DNA of 23,531 nt from an uncultured Collinsella sp. (GTDB lineage: Bacteria; Actinomycetota; Coriobacteriia; Coriobacteriales; Coriobacteriaceae), in NCBI GenBank assembly GCA_900550785.1, contig URTL01000012.1, forward strand, positions 1-23,531. Reading direction: 5' to 3'. Of the stretch, positions 22,985 through 23,531 are shown piece after piece. Made by a program: the position numbers and the translations under genes. The notes beneath the pieces were generated by a model. It made no database searches. It saw only the letters and a program-made list of their open reading frames with translations, and was not told where the DNA came from. Each line of letters begins with the position of its first letter. Within the stretch, counting starts at the first letter, position 1.

Positions 22985-23531
22985 TTAAGCATTGGTCTGG
23001 ACGAAGCCGCCATCAAACGCATTGGCCTCGAGCACGCGGGCACAGCCGTTAACAACGTTATCGAGCGCCGTGGGGCTGACGTTGACCGAAACGCCGGTCT
23101 CATCGCGCAGGCGCACGTCGAGACCGCGCAGCAGCGCGCCGCCACCGGTCAGCAAAATGCCGTAGTACATAAGGTCCGAGGCAAGATCGGGAGGCGTAGC
23201 GTCGAGCGCGTCCTTGACGGCCTTGGCCATCTCGTCGAGCGGCTTGTTGAGTGCGCGACGAATCTCCTCGCTCTCGATGCGCACGGTCTTGGGCAGACCG
23301 GTGATCACGTCGCGGCCGTTGACCTCGACGTCGAGCTCGTCCTTGAGCGGCACGGCGGAGCCGACCTTGATCTTGATGTCCTCTGCTGTACGCTCGCCGA
23401 TGGCCAGGTTGTAGGCATCGCGAACGTGCGTGAGGATGGCCTGATCGAACTCGTCGCCGGCAATACGGATGGACTGCGAGACGACGATGCCGCCCATAGC
23501 GATAACGGCAACCTCCGTGGTACCGCCACCG
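22985..23531 (-). CDS. mreB: Actin-like protein MreB, C-terminal part (start outside window)
   Basis: Cytoskeletal ATPase that directs the elongasome. 182 complete codons are visible. The phosphate-2 motif GGGTTEVAVIAMGGIV opens the fragment, followed by GDEFDQAILTHVRDAYNLAIGERTAEDIK and the adenosine motif LTGGGALLRGLDVRL. The C-terminus ends CARVLEANAFDGGFVQTNA. The frame runs off the right edge. It is the first visible gene of the mre-mrd operon. Confidence 0.96.
   Translation of the reverse strand, partial: GGGTTEVAVIAMGGIVVSQSIRIAGDEFDQAILTHVRDAYNLAIGERTAEDIKIKVGSAVPLKDELDVEVNGRDVITGLPKTVRIESEEIRRALNKPLDEMAKAVKDALDATPPDLASDLMYYGILLTGGGALLRGLDVRLRDETGVSVNVSPTALDNVVNGCARVLEANAFDGGFVQTNA

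Noticed and set aside
1..23531. CRISPR array, tRNA or rRNA genes, prophage or defence islands
   Set aside because: No regularly spaced repeats, cloverleaf-like sequences or recognisable phage or defence proteins were seen; almost all the DNA is explained by housekeeping genes.

Overview
The window is a dense, GC-rich bacterial chromosome segment (roughly 60% GC by eye) in which 24 of 25 genes are recognisable housekeeping genes. Protein sequence character, gene order (TIGR03960-TIGR03936-rplU-rpmA-obgE-nadD-yqeK-rsfS; mreBCD-mrdA-rodA) and the bacterial-type PPDK with its regulatory kinase suggest an actinobacterium of the class Coriobacteriia, most likely Collinsella or a close relative. That assignment is inference; no rRNA or other definitive marker is present. 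All genes lie on the minus strand except dinB.

Right block (23531 to about 10314, read leftwards): the end of mreB, then mreC, mreD, mrdA (PBP2) and rodA, which form the elongasome set for sidewall peptidoglycan synthesis. They are followed by a DUF697 protein of unknown function and a pair of radical-SAM-family proteins (TIGR03960/TIGR03936). A good promoter overlapping the end of TIGR03936 starts rplU-rpmA (L21, L27). A hairpin terminator then precedes obgE-nadD-yqeK-rsfS, a ribosome assembly, NAD synthesis and Ap4A hydrolysis cluster.

Middle (9390-10343): a small RAYT-type transposase gene (REP-associated tyrosine transposase, HUH/Y1 family) is bracketed by two 35-bp palindromic repeats in inverted orientation, each with a GGACGGGG core. 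The right repeat encodes the last nine residues and the stop codon of rsfS. This is the main mobile element of the window and its most interesting structure. dinB (DNA polymerase IV) lies next to it on the plus strand.

Left block (7934 to 1, read leftwards): rpsP-khpA-rimM-trmD-lepB-glyQ-glyS-PPDK regulatory protein, tightly packed, then after a 298-bp AT-rich gap ppdK, cut by the window edge. This is the usual 'rpsP-trmD' translation cluster without rplS and with lepB directly behind trmD. The gap before ppdK holds clustered short direct and inverted repeats that look like an operator region.

Six genes appear to start with TTG and two with GTG, so several starts were set by Shine-Dalgarno position. 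I saw no rRNA, tRNA, CRISPR array or recognisable riboswitch. The only intergenic stretches of 200 bp or more are 1165-1462 and 7935-8174; both are described below.
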